This document shows positions 17,973 through 27,243 of a stretch of DNA of 64,000 bases, in pieces. Position 1 is the first letter of the stretch. Each line of letters begins with the position of its first letter. The notes beneath the pieces were generated by a model. It did not search any database and was not told where the DNA came from. It saw only the letters and a list, made by a program, of their open reading frames with translations. The stretch spans positions 81,956 to 145,955 of the forward strand of contig CAWGJU010000018.1 of NCBI GenBank assembly GCA_963822985.1, read 5' to 3'. A program made the position numbers and the translations under genes. The DNA is from Thermohalobaculum sp963822985 (GTDB lineage: Bacteria > Pseudomonadota > Alphaproteobacteria > Rhodobacterales > Rhodobacteraceae).

Positions 17973-18854
17973 TCAGAGGTCGATAGTCAGCCCGTCGAAA
18001 CCGATCGAAAGCGGCCCACTCCAGGTTCGGCGCACCGCCTCCTCCCACTTCTCCTCGCCGTAGCCTGGAATCCCGTCCGGGATGAGATGGTTGAGGGCCA
18101 GCCGCCCGACACCCGCCTCGGTCGCGATGCGGCCGGCATCCTTGGCGGTCGTGTGGCTTCTCAGGATGTGCTGGCGGAGCCGCTCTCCGCCGTTCGGCAC
18201 GCGTGCGACCAGCGCATCGACGCCTTCGGTGAGCATCGCTTCATGAACGAGGAGGTCGGCACCCCGCGCGAACGGGATCAGGGCCGGAAGGAAGGCCGTA
18301 TCGCCCGACAGGACGATGCGCTTCCCGTTGCCCTCGAACCGGAGCGCGAAGCTCTCCTCTATCGGCGGATGAGCGTTGCGCAGCGCGTTCACGGTCAGCC
18401 CGTCCTGCGACAGCACCTCGCCTTCCACGAGGGTGTTGATGTGGACCAGATCGGACAGGGTGGGCCGCCCTTCGTCATCGATCCGGATCGCGATGTCGAA
18501 TGCCATCGAGGCGAGAAAGCCGCGCCAGTACTCGGCGAGGCCAGGCGGGCCGAAGATCGTTACCGGCCGGCTCAGCCCCGCGGTCCAGGCGGTATGGATC
18601 AGCGGCCCGAGCTCGAGGTAATGGTCGGAGTGGAGATGCGTGACGAAGACGAGGTCGATCTCCGTCAGGGGCACCCCCCGGTCGCAGATCGCCCGCGTCA
18701 CACTCAGGCCGGCGTCGATGACGATCGTCCGTCCCGCGAGACGCAGAAGCATCGAGGTCGGCATGTTGGACCCCGGGCGGATTGCAGGTCCGCCCTTCAC
18801 GCCGAGAAGTGACAGGCAGTCGGACACGAGTCCTTCCTCTGCTGCGGACATCAT
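17973..18854 (-). CDS. MBL-fold metallo-hydrolase
   Basis: The product has 293 aa. The zinc signature THLHSDHYLE (HxHxDH) lies at residues about 72-81. Further ligands are likely in NALRNAHPP and VLSGDTAF, with the final His in LNHLIPDG. The overall pattern (arylsulfatase or tRNase Z-like branch, with KRIVLSGDTAFLPALIPFA) fits a hydrolase of small esters, lactones or phosphodiesters. ATG 18854 lies 15 bp after the stop of the preceding aminotransferase gene, so the two were probably one operon; ribosome-site signals are weak. The substrate cannot be told from sequence. Confidence 0.8.
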   Translation of the reverse strand: MMSAAEEGLVSDCLSLLGVKGGPAIRPGSNMPTSMLLRLAGRTIVIDAGLSVTRAICDRGVPLTEIDLVFVTHLHSDHYLELGPLIHTAWTAGLSRPVTIFGPPGLAEYWRGFLASMAFDIAIRIDDEGRPTLSDLVHINTLVEGEVLSQDGLTVNALRNAHPPIEESFALRFEGNGKRIVLSGDTAFLPALIPFARGADLLVHEAMLTEGVDALVARVPNGGERLRQHILRSHTTAKDAGRIATEAGVGRLALNHLIPDGIPGYGEEKWEEAVRRTWSGPLSIGFDGLTIDL

Positions 18855-18869
18855 GCGGCGCGTCCCAGG

Positions 18870-20043
18870 TCAGCGTCCGCGAACGAAATCGACGAAACGC
18901 CCCACCTCATCCTCCGTGTTGAAGCAGTGAACGGAGGCGCGCGCGAGGGGGGAGCTTCGCGGGCCGAGGTCGAGGCGCGCATAGGGCTGGGTCGAGACCG
19001 AGATGTTGGCACCGGCGGCGCCGAGGCGGCGGGCGAGGTCGGCCGGCGCCTCGTCCGCCTTGTCGAAGGTGACGATGCCCGCAGCGGCGCCGGCCCTGGT
19101 CGCGGACCGCGAGGCCGGGAATGTCGCCGAGCCGCTCGCGCAGCATGCCGGCGAGCGCCGTCACCCGGGCCTCGATCGCCGGCACTCCGATGGCGAGCGC
19201 GTAATCGACCGCCGCGGCGAGCCCGATGCGGCCCGCGACGAAGCTCTCCCAGTTCTCGAAGCGGCGCGCTCCCTCGGCGAGGACGTAGGCGTCGTCCGAC
19301 GTCCAGCTGGCGGCATGCAGGTCGACGAAGGGCGGGTCGAGCTGATCGACGATCTCGCGGGAGACGTAGAGGAAGCCCGTGCCGCGCGGCCCGCGCAGGA
19401 ACTTGCGCCCCGTGCCGGACAGCAGATGGCAGCCGATGCGCCGAACGTCGAGCTCGATCTGGCCGACCGACTGGCAGGCGTCGAGCAGGTAGAAGAGGCC
19501 ATGCTCGCGCGCGACGCGGCCGACCTCCTCGGCCGGGTTCACCAGGCCGCCCTGCGTCGGCCGTGCGTGATCGCGACCAGCCGCGTCCGCGGCCGGATCG
19601 CGGCGGCCAGCGCGTCGACGTCGATCTGCCCGCTGTCGTCGGAGGGGACGAGGTCGATCTCGACCCCGCGGCGGTGGGCGAGTTGCAGGAAAGCGAGGTA
19701 GTTCGACGCGTACTCGCTGGCATGCGTCAGGATTCGGTCGCCCTCCTGCAGCGGCAGGGCGTAGAACGCCATGTCCCAGGCGCGGGTCGCGTTCTCGACA
19801 TAGGCGATCTCGTCCGGCCGCGCGCCGAGCAGCTCGGCGAATGCGTCGTAGAAGCGGGCGAGCGCACCCGTCGCTCGCTCGGCCGCCTCGTAGCCGCCGA
19901 GCTTCGCGCTCAAGCCGGAGGTGGCCGACAGTCGCCTCGTAGACCGGGTCGGGCATCAGCGAGGCGCCTGCGTTGTTGAAATGGATCATGCGCTCGCAGG
20001 AGGGCGTCTCGGCGCGCAGGCGTGCGACTTCCTCAGGTGTCAT
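18870..20043 (-). pseudogene. Class V aminotransferase-fold PLP enzyme, multiply frameshifted
   Basis: Three frames are needed to read the gene. The 5' part from ATG 20043 gives MIHFNNAGASLMPDPVYEAT. A second frame from about 19920 gives YEAAERATGALARFYDAFAE and GRILTHASEYASNYLAFL-type sequence. The first frame returns near 19560 with GLFYLLDACQSVGQIELDV, and SGTGRKFLRGPRGTGFLYVS holds the PLP-binding Lys. A third frame from about 19090 gives GIVTFDKADEAPADLARRL and VHCFNTEDEVGRFVDFVRGR, with the stop at 18870-18872. With at least three indels it cannot make the full enzyme. It resembles CsdB/IscS-like or epimerase-type class V enzymes; the exact activity is unknown. Confidence 0.75.
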
Positions 20044-20141
20044 CGGCTCCTCGTCCGGTCCTCTCCGGTGCAGAACACTCAGGCGGTCCGATCTTTCGGG
20101 TCCGGATCGCCGTCAGGCGGAAACGATCCCTTCGCTTGCCA

Positions 20142-21206
20142 TCAATCCGGCAACCAAGCCGCGAAAGCATCAGGCGATGGCCACCAGGGATCCGTGGGAA
20201 CCAGGAAGATCGAGGCCGCGATCCGCAGCTGATGCACCCAAATCTCCGAAGCGGCCCGGCCGCAGTGCAGTTGCGCTTGCACGAGATCGGGCAGCGAGCG
20301 CGCCATGGCGACATCGCGGAGCGCCGCCGCGCCGATCTCAGCAGCCTCCTGCGCGAGCGCAGACGCATCGGGAGTGCGGCAGAAAGACAGAAATTCAGTA
20401 GGCGACGAAACGGCCGTGGTTGTGCCTGAGGTCCCCGCCACCGCATCCCCGGGAAACTCAGCCCCACCTCCACTCAACGCTTTCGCGGGCTGCGGGTCGC
20501 CGGCTGCCGCCGACGGGCCGGCGGACGGCTCGGCCGATCGGGTGTTGGCCGCGCGAGCGCCTTCGGCCGCGCGAGGCCGCCGCTCCGTCGACGGAGTCAC
20601 CTTTGCCGTCTTACGCACGTCATCCGACGCTGCTCTCGCTGCGGCCGCCGCCCGATCCCTCTCCTTCCGGGCACGCCCTCTGTCCTTACCGCATTTCCGC
20701 CCCGTAGCGGATGCTCGGCCTCATTCTCGGCCATCCGCCGGCTGCTCCGCACAGCCGGCGCTGCGGCAGGCGCGGCTTCGGCTTTCATCCCGGTCCCCGG
20801 CTGGGCTGAGACGTCCCGTCCCACGACAGCGGCGTTCGCCTTCTTCGAACGGGCCCGGCGATTGGAAGCCTTCCCCGTCGCGCCCTTCGGCCCAGAGTCC
20901 GAAGCTCTGCTGTCGGAAGGGTCGGCGGCGCGACTTTGCCACTTCTGCCGCCGTGGTTCGGTGGCGCTCGACGGCGCCATGGCCTGTCGGTGCTTCAGCC
21001 TTCTTGGGCAGCGTGCCTTCCGCGACATCGACCGGTGCGACTTCTGCGTCGCGATCCGCCGTCTCTGAGGTCTGGTGGGCCTGCGCAGAGAGCTTGCGCT
21101 CGCGCTTGGTCGAGCGCAGCCGGCCCTTGCCAACGCCGGGCGACCCGAAATTGCGGTGCACCGCCAGCTTGCCTGCGCGTGTGCGGCGCGGCCTATCACT
21201 CTTCAT
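20142..21206 (-). pseudogene. Ala/Arg/Lys-rich protein with phasin-like C-terminus, frameshifted
   Basis: ATG 21206 opens MKSDRPRRTRAGKLAVHRNF. The reading then changes frame near 20920 (SDSGPKGATGKASNRRARSK) and again near 20690 (RARKERDRAAAAARAASDDV). The C-terminal frame, open to 20142, contains FLSFCRTPDASALAQEAAEI and then LVQAQLHCGRAASEIWVHQL. These amphipathic helices resemble phasins that coat polyhydroxyalkanoate granules. The low-complexity basic middle part resembles PhaF-type histone-like tails. The phasin call is tentative. No PHA synthase is nearby. Confidence 0.45.
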
Positions 21207-21389
21207 CGGAGTATCTCCGGCCCAGCGACTCTCAGGATTGCCGGCCCCCTACGCGTGCCCGCCGAATTCGTCAAGAAGAGCTGGCAATCGCCGTCTGCAC
21301 GCGCGCCGAATTATTTGCTGGGAGAAACTCGATCAGTCGGCGCTCAAGGTCTTCGGTGCGGAACCGGCGCGTCGGCTTGCGAAACATCC

Positions 21390-23501
21390 CTACCGGTGCA
21401 GAGCGTGCCTGCGACTGAGCCAGGCGGGGAGGAGCGGCGTGACCTCTGACGGCTCGGCGTTGCCGTCACCGAAGGCCGCGATCAGCTTCAGAACAGCGCG
21501 ATCATCCTTTCGAAGACTGCGGCCTGGCCAAGCCGAGCGATCCGCTTCAGTTCCCGCGATGAACCCGCGCGCCCACTGCCGAAGGTCTTCGGCAGCGCTG
21601 GATTTGAGGTGCCGTCCAATGGCCGCGGCATCGGCCAGGTCACGGTTGGCCGTGTTGTACCGGAGCATGACGAGGTCGAGGAAACGCTGGAGCCGGGCGT
21701 AATCGGGAAAGCCGTGTGCACGGTCCAAAAGCCCGCCAACCCAGGCTGACGGCGGCGACATCCGCGGGGCCACCACAACGGCAGCAAGATAGCCGTCGAG
21801 CCAAGCCGGCGAGATGTCCATCGCCGCATCTCTCAGGAGCCGCCGCAACTCCCCGCGCTTCTCGGGTTCGGGGGGCTCGGACAGGTACTCCGGGCCTTCG
21901 ATGCTCTCGGCATCGTCTCCGGCGAGAGGTGTCCAGGGGTCGTCCGGGCCCATGAGCGTCAGCTGATGGACCCAGCCGAGGATCGGGACCTTGCGTGCCG
22001 GCCGCCCGTCCGCCAGTGCCACACCCATGGCCGCGACCGGTTGCCATTCTTCGGAACTCGCCGCCGGCCGCGCCGCCAGAACGGCTGCTGCGCGCATCGT
22101 CAGCATCGCCCACCACTCGCGGCGCCGGTCGAGATAGCGCCACAGCGCGATCTCACGGCTTCTCGGCGTGATGTTGTTCGTCAGGATCTCCCGGGTCTCG
22201 GGACCGTCCTCGAACCAGCTCGTCAGCAGCCGGTGCCGGGCTGGCCAGTCTGCACCGGCATTCACCATCCGGCCGAAATGCTGCTTGGACAGGCCCGTGA
22301 GGGCCCCCTCGGGATCGATCTCACCGAGCCAGTCCTGCACGCTCATCGTCCTCGGCACGAGCCGATCGATGCCACAGATCTCGACGACGTCGAGCAGGCC
22401 GTGCGCCGGCGGCTCGTCGCGCGCGGCATTCTCCGCGAGGGCCGCCGCGAGCGCCGTCGAGAGGAACCCCGGCTCCACCTCGAACGCGTCCATCTCACGC
22501 TCGACGAAGCCGAGGCGCTGCTTCTGCTCCGTCGCGCTCGAGCACGGTACGAGATAGGCGTCGCGCACCCCATGGCCTTGCTTGAGGAGCACCATCACGA
22601 TGCAGCGCCTTCCGCCCTGGCGCGCCGCGACCGCGAAGCTCTGCCCGCCGGACCCGTCCGGAATGCTCGCCACCGTCCGGTGCAGTGTCCACGATCCGGC
22701 AATCGGTTCGCCGGCCAGGTCCTGCCGGAGCACTGCCTTGAGCGTGCTGTCGATCGTCGCCCGGGCTGCGTCCGCCGGCATCCAGTTGCGAAGCCTGGTC
22801 AGACGCGACCGGATCGTGGCATCGAGCCGCCCCTGTCGGGCGTGGCCGAGAAACGCGTCTGCCGCCACGCTTCGCAGGTCGGGCGACTTGTCCAGCAACC
22901 AGTAGCAGCCGAGCCGGGCAAAAGCCGGGTCGAAGCGTTCAAGGATGGCCCGAACCAGCGTCTCCTGGATCTCGGCATCATAGGTCGCGAGCATCTCGCC
23001 CAAGGCGGCATGGAAGGCGTACGGGTCGCCGCGGGCGTCACCGCGCATCCTGCTGATGAGGTCGTCCAGATCGGGCACAGCAGCCCCCGTGCTCGCCGCG
23101 ATCGAGGCCTCTCTGACGGAATTCTTGAGTCGCTCCGGCGGCCTCAAACTCGCGCGAACATAGCACCTCCCGAGGAGGGCGAGCCCAGGCCCGGCCTCGC
23201 CAGCCCGGCGGCCGATCGATCTCTCGGCCGCATCGAGAACTGCAGGCCCCTTGCTGCCCCGGCCTTCGGCATCGATGCGCGCGCCGTCGAGCAGTGCCTC
23301 CAGGAGGAGAAGCTCCGCGGGCACGTCCTCCGCGTCTTCCGCGGCAATGATGCGCCGGGCCAATTCGGCTGCGGCCTCCGGATGCTGCAGGAGCGCGCGA
23401 GAACTCGCAGCCACGGCATCCCAGCGTTCATCGTCATCCGATGCGCTGGAAACCTCTTCAAGGCAGCGTCGCAAGACGAGATCGGGCAGAGAAACCTCCA
23501 C
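21390..23501 (-). CDS. Large protein of unknown function with UPF0149/YecA-like segment
   Basis: The product has 703 aa with GTG start 23501 and no clear ribosome site; no better in-frame start exists. It is intact while its neighbours are frameshifted. Residues about 1-260 are helical and repeat-like (AAAELARRIIAAEDAEDVPA, then FARLGCYWLLDKSPDLRSV), suggesting a HEAT/TPR-type solenoid. The middle (QSFAVAARQGGRRCIVMVLL, QRLGFVEREMDAFEVEPGFL) looks like a globular domain. Near residues 590-630, DISPAWLDGYLAAVVVAPRM followed by PPSAWVGGLL matches UPF0149 (YecA/YgfB) proteins. No signal peptide or membrane helix is seen. The function is unknown. Confidence 0.65.
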   Translation of the reverse strand: MEVSLPDLVLRRCLEEVSSASDDDERWDAVAASSRALLQHPEAAAELARRIIAAEDAEDVPAELLLLEALLDGARIDAEGRGSKGPAVLDAAERSIGRRAGEAGPGLALLGRCYVRASLRPPERLKNSVREASIAASTGAAVPDLDDLISRMRGDARGDPYAFHAALGEMLATYDAEIQETLVRAILERFDPAFARLGCYWLLDKSPDLRSVAADAFLGHARQGRLDATIRSRLTRLRNWMPADAARATIDSTLKAVLRQDLAGEPIAGSWTLHRTVASIPDGSGGQSFAVAARQGGRRCIVMVLLKQGHGVRDAYLVPCSSATEQKQRLGFVEREMDAFEVEPGFLSTALAAALAENAARDEPPAHGLLDVVEICGIDRLVPRTMSVQDWLGEIDPEGALTGLSKQHFGRMVNAGADWPARHRLLTSWFEDGPETREILTNNITPRSREIALWRYLDRRREWWAMLTMRAAAVLAARPAASSEEWQPVAAMGVALADGRPARKVPILGWVHQLTLMGPDDPWTPLAGDDAESIEGPEYLSEPPEPEKRGELRRLLRDAAMDISPAWLDGYLAAVVVAPRMSPPSAWVGGLLDRAHGFPDYARLQRFLDLVMLRYNTANRDLADAAAIGRHLKSSAAEDLRQWARGFIAGTEADRSAWPGRSLRKDDRAVLKLIAAFGDGNAEPSEVTPLLPAWLSRRHALHR

Positions 23502-23805
23502 ATCGAGGTAGTGGACGGGCTTTGCCCCGCCGTCCGGCTGCAGGCATCATGTCACTGCACCTGCCATAGGGGACAGCCCGTGGCGTTGTCCATGCCGAGG
23601 CAAGCTCACGCAGCGTACCGATTAGCCTCCATGACCCCAGCGTGATCTATGACAAGTTCGGGTTACGGATCGCCGGCGGTCGTATGGCAGTTGCAGAGGG
23701 AACAGCGGGCGCTCGTCCTTGGCCGGGCCGACGCGAAGGTTGCGCCAAATTCGGTCATAGCTGCCGCCGTGCATGTCGGACGGCACCACGACCGTGCTCA
23801 AGTGG
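23502..23805. other. Intergenic region, no gene recognised
   Basis: I see no coding sequence with family resemblance, no clear promoter and no repeat. Confidence 0.35.
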
Positions 23806-24501
23806 TTATGGAGACCCGGCGTTGCGGCTTTCGCCATCTCGCGTCGACCGGCGAGGCGGCGCTTTGCCTCCGGCCGGCGTTCGCGGCGGGTGCGGCCGAT
23901 AGACCGGCAGCCGCCACCCGAAGTGCAGCGAGCCCGCCCTCAGGGCGAAGGTGAGCGCGGAGCCGGCCAGCAGTGAGATGAACTGCCCCGACGGAAACAG
24001 CGCGAAGAGGATGACGCCGAGGAGTGCGCCGGCGAGGCAGGCGCTGACATAGAGCTCGCCCTGTCGCAGCACCATCGGGATCTCGTTGGCGACGACGTCG
24101 CGCATCATGCCGCCGAAGGTGCCGGTCGCGATGCCCGTCACGAGCACGATCGGCCAGGACACACCGGCTTCCCGCGCGATCGTCACGCCCGCCGCCATGG
24201 CGACCGACAGAGCCACTGCATCGAGCCAAAGAATGGCCCGATGGCGGGATTCAAGCCGGTGCGCGGTGAAGAAAACCAGCACCGCCGCGACGCAGGCCAC
24301 GCCGAGATAATGCGGGCTTGCGATCCAGAACACCGGGTCGCGCCCGAGCACCAGGTCCCGGAGCGTGCCGCCGCCGATGCCGGTGAGGCAGGCCAGGAAC
24401 AGGAACCCGACGATGTCGAGCCGGGCGCGGGAGGCGACGAGGCCGCCCGTCAGCGCGAACACGAAGACGGCGGCAAGATCGAGCGCTGCGGCGGGCGACA
24501 T
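23806..24501 (-). CDS. TRIC-type cation channel/UPF0126 membrane protein
   Basis: The product has 231 aa and seven predicted membrane segments arranged as two repeats. Each repeat carries the family's glycine-kink motif: GIGGGTLRDLVLGRDP in the first and GTFGGMMRDVVANEIP in the second. Prokaryotic members of this fold (E. coli YicG/YadS relatives) form trimeric cation channels, chiefly for K+ and Na+, or transport small solutes. A charged Arg-rich tail follows the last helix. The gene lies 93 bp after the BKACE gene on the same strand and might be the last gene of the benzoate operon. Confidence 0.85.
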   Translation of the reverse strand: MSPAAALDLAAVFVFALTGGLVASRARLDIVGFLFLACLTGIGGGTLRDLVLGRDPVFWIASPHYLGVACVAAVLVFFTAHRLESRHRAILWLDAVALSVAMAAGVTIAREAGVSWPIVLVTGIATGTFGGMMRDVVANEIPMVLRQGELYVSACLAGALLGVILFALFPSGQFISLLAGSALTFALRAGSLHFGWRLPVYRPHPPRTPAGGKAPPRRSTRDGESRNAGSP

Positions 24502-24594
24502 GGTTGTCCCTCGGCTCCGGTTCCGGGCGAGAGTAGACGCGGGAGCCGGCGCGAGAACAAGATGGGCGGGCCAGGTGATCTGCCCGCCATCCGA

Positions 24595-25449
24595 TCACGC
24601 CAGCTTCGCTTTCGGCGCGGCGACCGGACCGAGCCCGAGCAGGCGCCGCGCCTCGGCCGGGCTCGCAACCCTGCGGCCGTGCACCTCGCAGAGCTCCGCC
24701 GCGAGCCGCACCAGCGCCGCGTTCGACGGCGCAAGCGTGCTGCGGTCGAGCCGGATGTTGTCCTCGAGCCCGGTCCGTACATGGCCGCCGAGCTCGAGCG
24801 ACCAGCGGGCGACCTCCATCTGGTGCCGCCCGATGCCGGCCGCGGTGAAGGTGGCGCCTGGGAGAAGCTCCTTCAGCATCGCGACCTCGAAGGCAAGGAT
24901 GTCGCGCCGCGCCGGCAGGGCATGCTTCACGCCCATCACGAATTGGACATGCGGCTTCGGCGCGACCAGCCCTTCCGCGACAAGGTCGGCGGCATTGATC
25001 AGCATCGCGAGGTCGAAGACCTCGATCTCCGGCTTCACCCCCAGCGCGCGCATCCGCCCGGCGAGGCCGCGCACGAAATCGGGCGGGTTCTCGTAGACGA
25101 TGGTCGGGAAGTTGCAGGAGCCGGTGGCGAGCGAGGCCATGTCGGGCCTGAGGTGCAGCATCGCCCCGCGCTGGTCGAGGGCGCGGCCGCGCCCGCCGGT
25201 CGAGAACTCCACGATGATGTCCGGGCAGACGCGGCGGATGCCGTCCTGGAAGGCGGCGAACCTGTCCGGGTCGCTCGAGCTCGTCTCGTCGGCATTGCGG
25301 ACATGGACGTGGACGAGCGACGCGCCCGCCTCGCAGGCCGCATGGGTGCTCTCGATCTGCTCGGCGATCGAGATCGGCACGGCCGGGTTGTCCTTCTTGC
25401 GGGGCACCGAGCCGGTGATGGCGACGGCGATGATGGCGGGTTCGCGCAT
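24595..25449 (-). CDS. BKACE-family beta-keto acid cleavage enzyme (DUF849)
   Basis: The product has 284 aa, a (beta/alpha)8 barrel. The zinc site shows HVHVR at residues about 47-51 and Glu in TGLEDNIRLD near residue 227. The family swaps the acyl part of a beta-keto acid with acetyl-CoA, giving acetoacetate and a new acyl-CoA. The founding member cleaves 3-keto-5-aminohexanoate in lysine fermentation and reads TGAE near its N-terminus. Here it is TGSVPRKKDNP, without that acidic residue, so an amino substrate is unlikely. Its place after benABCD-catABC and the transporter suggests beta-ketoadipate or a related acid. The start is ATG 25449, 80 bp from the transporter stop. Confidence 0.85.
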   Translation of the reverse strand: MREPAIIAVAITGSVPRKKDNPAVPISIAEQIESTHAACEAGASLVHVHVRNADETSSSDPDRFAAFQDGIRRVCPDIIVEFSTGGRGRALDQRGAMLHLRPDMASLATGSCNFPTIVYENPPDFVRGLAGRMRALGVKPEIEVFDLAMLINAADLVAEGLVAPKPHVQFVMGVKHALPARRDILAFEVAMLKELLPGATFTAAGIGRHQMEVARWSLELGGHVRTGLEDNIRLDRSTLAPSNAALVRLAAELCEVHGRRVASPAEARRLLGLGPVAAPKAKLA

Positions 25450-25529
25450 GGGGGCCTCTCAGGGAGTATGGCAAGGCGGGAGGGGTGCGACCTGCGAGCA
25501 AGCCGCCCGCAGGTGCATGGGATGACGGG

Positions 25530-26891
25530 TCACTCGGCTGCGATCGCAACGGCCGCCGGGGTGGCATTCGCCGCCACCGCGCGGGCCAGCCAGGCCTTGC
25601 CGAGCATCGCCATTGCGGCGAGGAAAGCGGGCAGCGCCGCCGCCGCGAAGACCGTGGCGAGATCCCAGCCGAAGGACATGAGCACGCCGCCCACCATCGA
25701 GCCGAGCACGGAGCCGGTGCGGCCGACGGCGTTCGCCCAGCTGACGCCCGTCGCGCGGCTCTCGGTCGGGTAGTAGCCGGCGGCGAGCGCGTTCACGCCG
25801 ACCTGCGCCCCGGCGACGCCGAAGCCCGCGCCGAAGATCGCGAGGACCAGCAGCCAGGGTGTCGCGACCGCCGAGCCGAGCAGAATGACGAAGCCGCCCG
25901 CCACGAGATAGGCGCCGGCCAGCACGAGGTGCGGCTCGAAGCGGTCCATCAGCCGGCCGATCAGCACCGCGCCGACCGTGCCGCCGGCGGCGAGCGTCGC
26001 ACCCATCAGCGAGGCGTGCTCCATGCTGAAGCCGGCCGTGGTGATGAGAAGCGGCAGCCAGGAGGCGAGCAGGTAGAAGACGAGCAGGCTCATGAAGAAG
26101 GTCGTCCAGATCAGCACCGTGCCGAGGCCGAGACCGTTCCGGAAGAGCTGGGCGACGGGCGAGCCCGGCACCCGTGCCGGCACGGCGAAGCGTGCATCGC
26201 CCAGGTCAGCCGCGGGGACCATGCGCTGCAGCACCGCCCTGATCCGGGCCGGCTCGGTCCCCCGCGCGGCGAGGTAGCGCGGCGACTCCGGCAGGAGCGC
26301 CAGCAGCACCGGCGCGAGCAGCACGGGCAGGACGCCGCCGAGGACCAGGAGACCCTGCCAGCCCCAGGCCGCGACGATCCCCGAGGCGGCAAGCCCCGCC
26401 GAGGCCGAGCCGATGGTGAAGCCGCAGAACATCAGCGTCACGAGCGAGGAGCGGCGCCTCGACGGGCAGAGCTCGGCCGTCAGCGTGATCGCCGCCGGCA
26501 TGGCCCCGCCGAGCCCGAGCCCGGTCAGGAAGCGCAGCGCGATCAGGGTCTGCGCATCGGGTGCGAAGGCCGAGGCCAGGGAGGCGAGACCGAAGAACAG
26601 GGTCGTGGCGACGAGCACGGGCTTGCGCCCGATCCGGTCGGCGAGGGGCCCGAAGACGAGCGCGCCGGCCATCAGCCCGAAGAGCCCCGCCGCAAAGAGC
26701 GGCGCGAGATCGGCCGGGGTGACGCCCCATTCCGCCTTGAGCGCCGGCGCGATGAATCCGATCGCGGCGGTGTCGAAGCCGTCGATCGCGACGACGAGAA
26801 AGCAGAGCGCGATGACGCTCTTCTGGAAGCGCGACAGGGGATGGGCGTCGACCACCTCCTGGACGTCGAGAACTCGGCCGGGCGCAGTCAT
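25530..26891 (-). CDS. MFS transporter, aromatic acid:H+ symporter (BenK/PcaK type)
   Basis: The product has 453 aa and 12 predicted membrane segments. Family marks are the first-helix DGFDTAAIGFIAPAL motif, whose Asp is required for aromatic acid transport in this family. The conserved cytoplasmic loop GPLADRIGRKPVL follows helix 2, and a second loop is seen at GRLMDRFEPHLVLA. The start MTAPGRVLDVQEVVDAHPLS is the usual N-terminus of AAHS members. It lies 39 bp after catC and is almost certainly part of the ben-cat operon, importing benzoate or a related acid. Whether it prefers benzoate, 4-hydroxybenzoate or muconate cannot be told. Confidence 0.9.
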   Translation of the reverse strand: MTAPGRVLDVQEVVDAHPLSRFQKSVIALCFLVVAIDGFDTAAIGFIAPALKAEWGVTPADLAPLFAAGLFGLMAGALVFGPLADRIGRKPVLVATTLFFGLASLASAFAPDAQTLIALRFLTGLGLGGAMPAAITLTAELCPSRRRSSLVTLMFCGFTIGSASAGLAASGIVAAWGWQGLLVLGGVLPVLLAPVLLALLPESPRYLAARGTEPARIRAVLQRMVPAADLGDARFAVPARVPGSPVAQLFRNGLGLGTVLIWTTFFMSLLVFYLLASWLPLLITTAGFSMEHASLMGATLAAGGTVGAVLIGRLMDRFEPHLVLAGAYLVAGGFVILLGSAVATPWLLVLAIFGAGFGVAGAQVGVNALAAGYYPTESRATGVSWANAVGRTGSVLGSMVGGVLMSFGWDLATVFAAAALPAFLAAMAMLGKAWLARAVAANATPAAVAIAAE

Positions 26892-26930
26892 TTGGGTTTC
26901 CCTCCCCTGTGTTTGGATTTCTGCTTGGCG

Positions 26931-27206
26931 TCAGATCGCGGATGGGTGCCGCGCGAGCGGCGTCACCTCGATTTCCATGAACGGGAAGAGCGGCAGGGAG
27001 CTGAGGATGCCGTGCAGCTCGTCATGGTCGGCCACGTCGAAGATCGAGAAGTTCGAGTAATGGCCGGCGATGCGCCAAAGGTGCCGCCACTTGCCCTCGC
27101 GCTGGAGTGCCTGGGCACGCTCCTTCTCGGCGGCCTTGATCTCCTCGAAGCGGTCCGGGTCGATGTCGTGCGGCGGGCACACGTCCATGCGGACATGGTA
27201 GAGCAT
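26931..27206 (-). CDS. catC: Muconolactone Delta-isomerase
   Basis: The product has 91 aa, the normal length for CatC. MLYHVRMDVCPPHDIDPDRF is the family opening, and REGKWRHLWRIAGHYSNFSI followed by HGILSSLPLFPFMEIEVTPL covers the rest of this small alpha/beta barrel, which works as a decamer. It converts (+)-muconolactone to beta-ketoadipate enol-lactone. AGGAGAACCCCC lies just before the ATG. It is the third cat gene, 37 bp after catB and before the transporter. Confidence 0.95.
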   Translation of the reverse strand: MLYHVRMDVCPPHDIDPDRFEEIKAAEKERAQALQREGKWRHLWRIAGHYSNFSIFDVADHDELHGILSSLPLFPFMEIEVTPLARHPSAI

Positions 27207-27243
27207 GGGGGTTCTCCTTTCCGTCGTGTTCGGCGGGCTTGGT

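Noticed and set aside
17973..18854. MBL-fold enzyme as the missing enol-lactone hydrolase of the catechol pathway
   Set aside because: CatD/PcaD enzymes are alpha/beta hydrolases, and this gene sits in a different unit 6 kb beyond the operon end.
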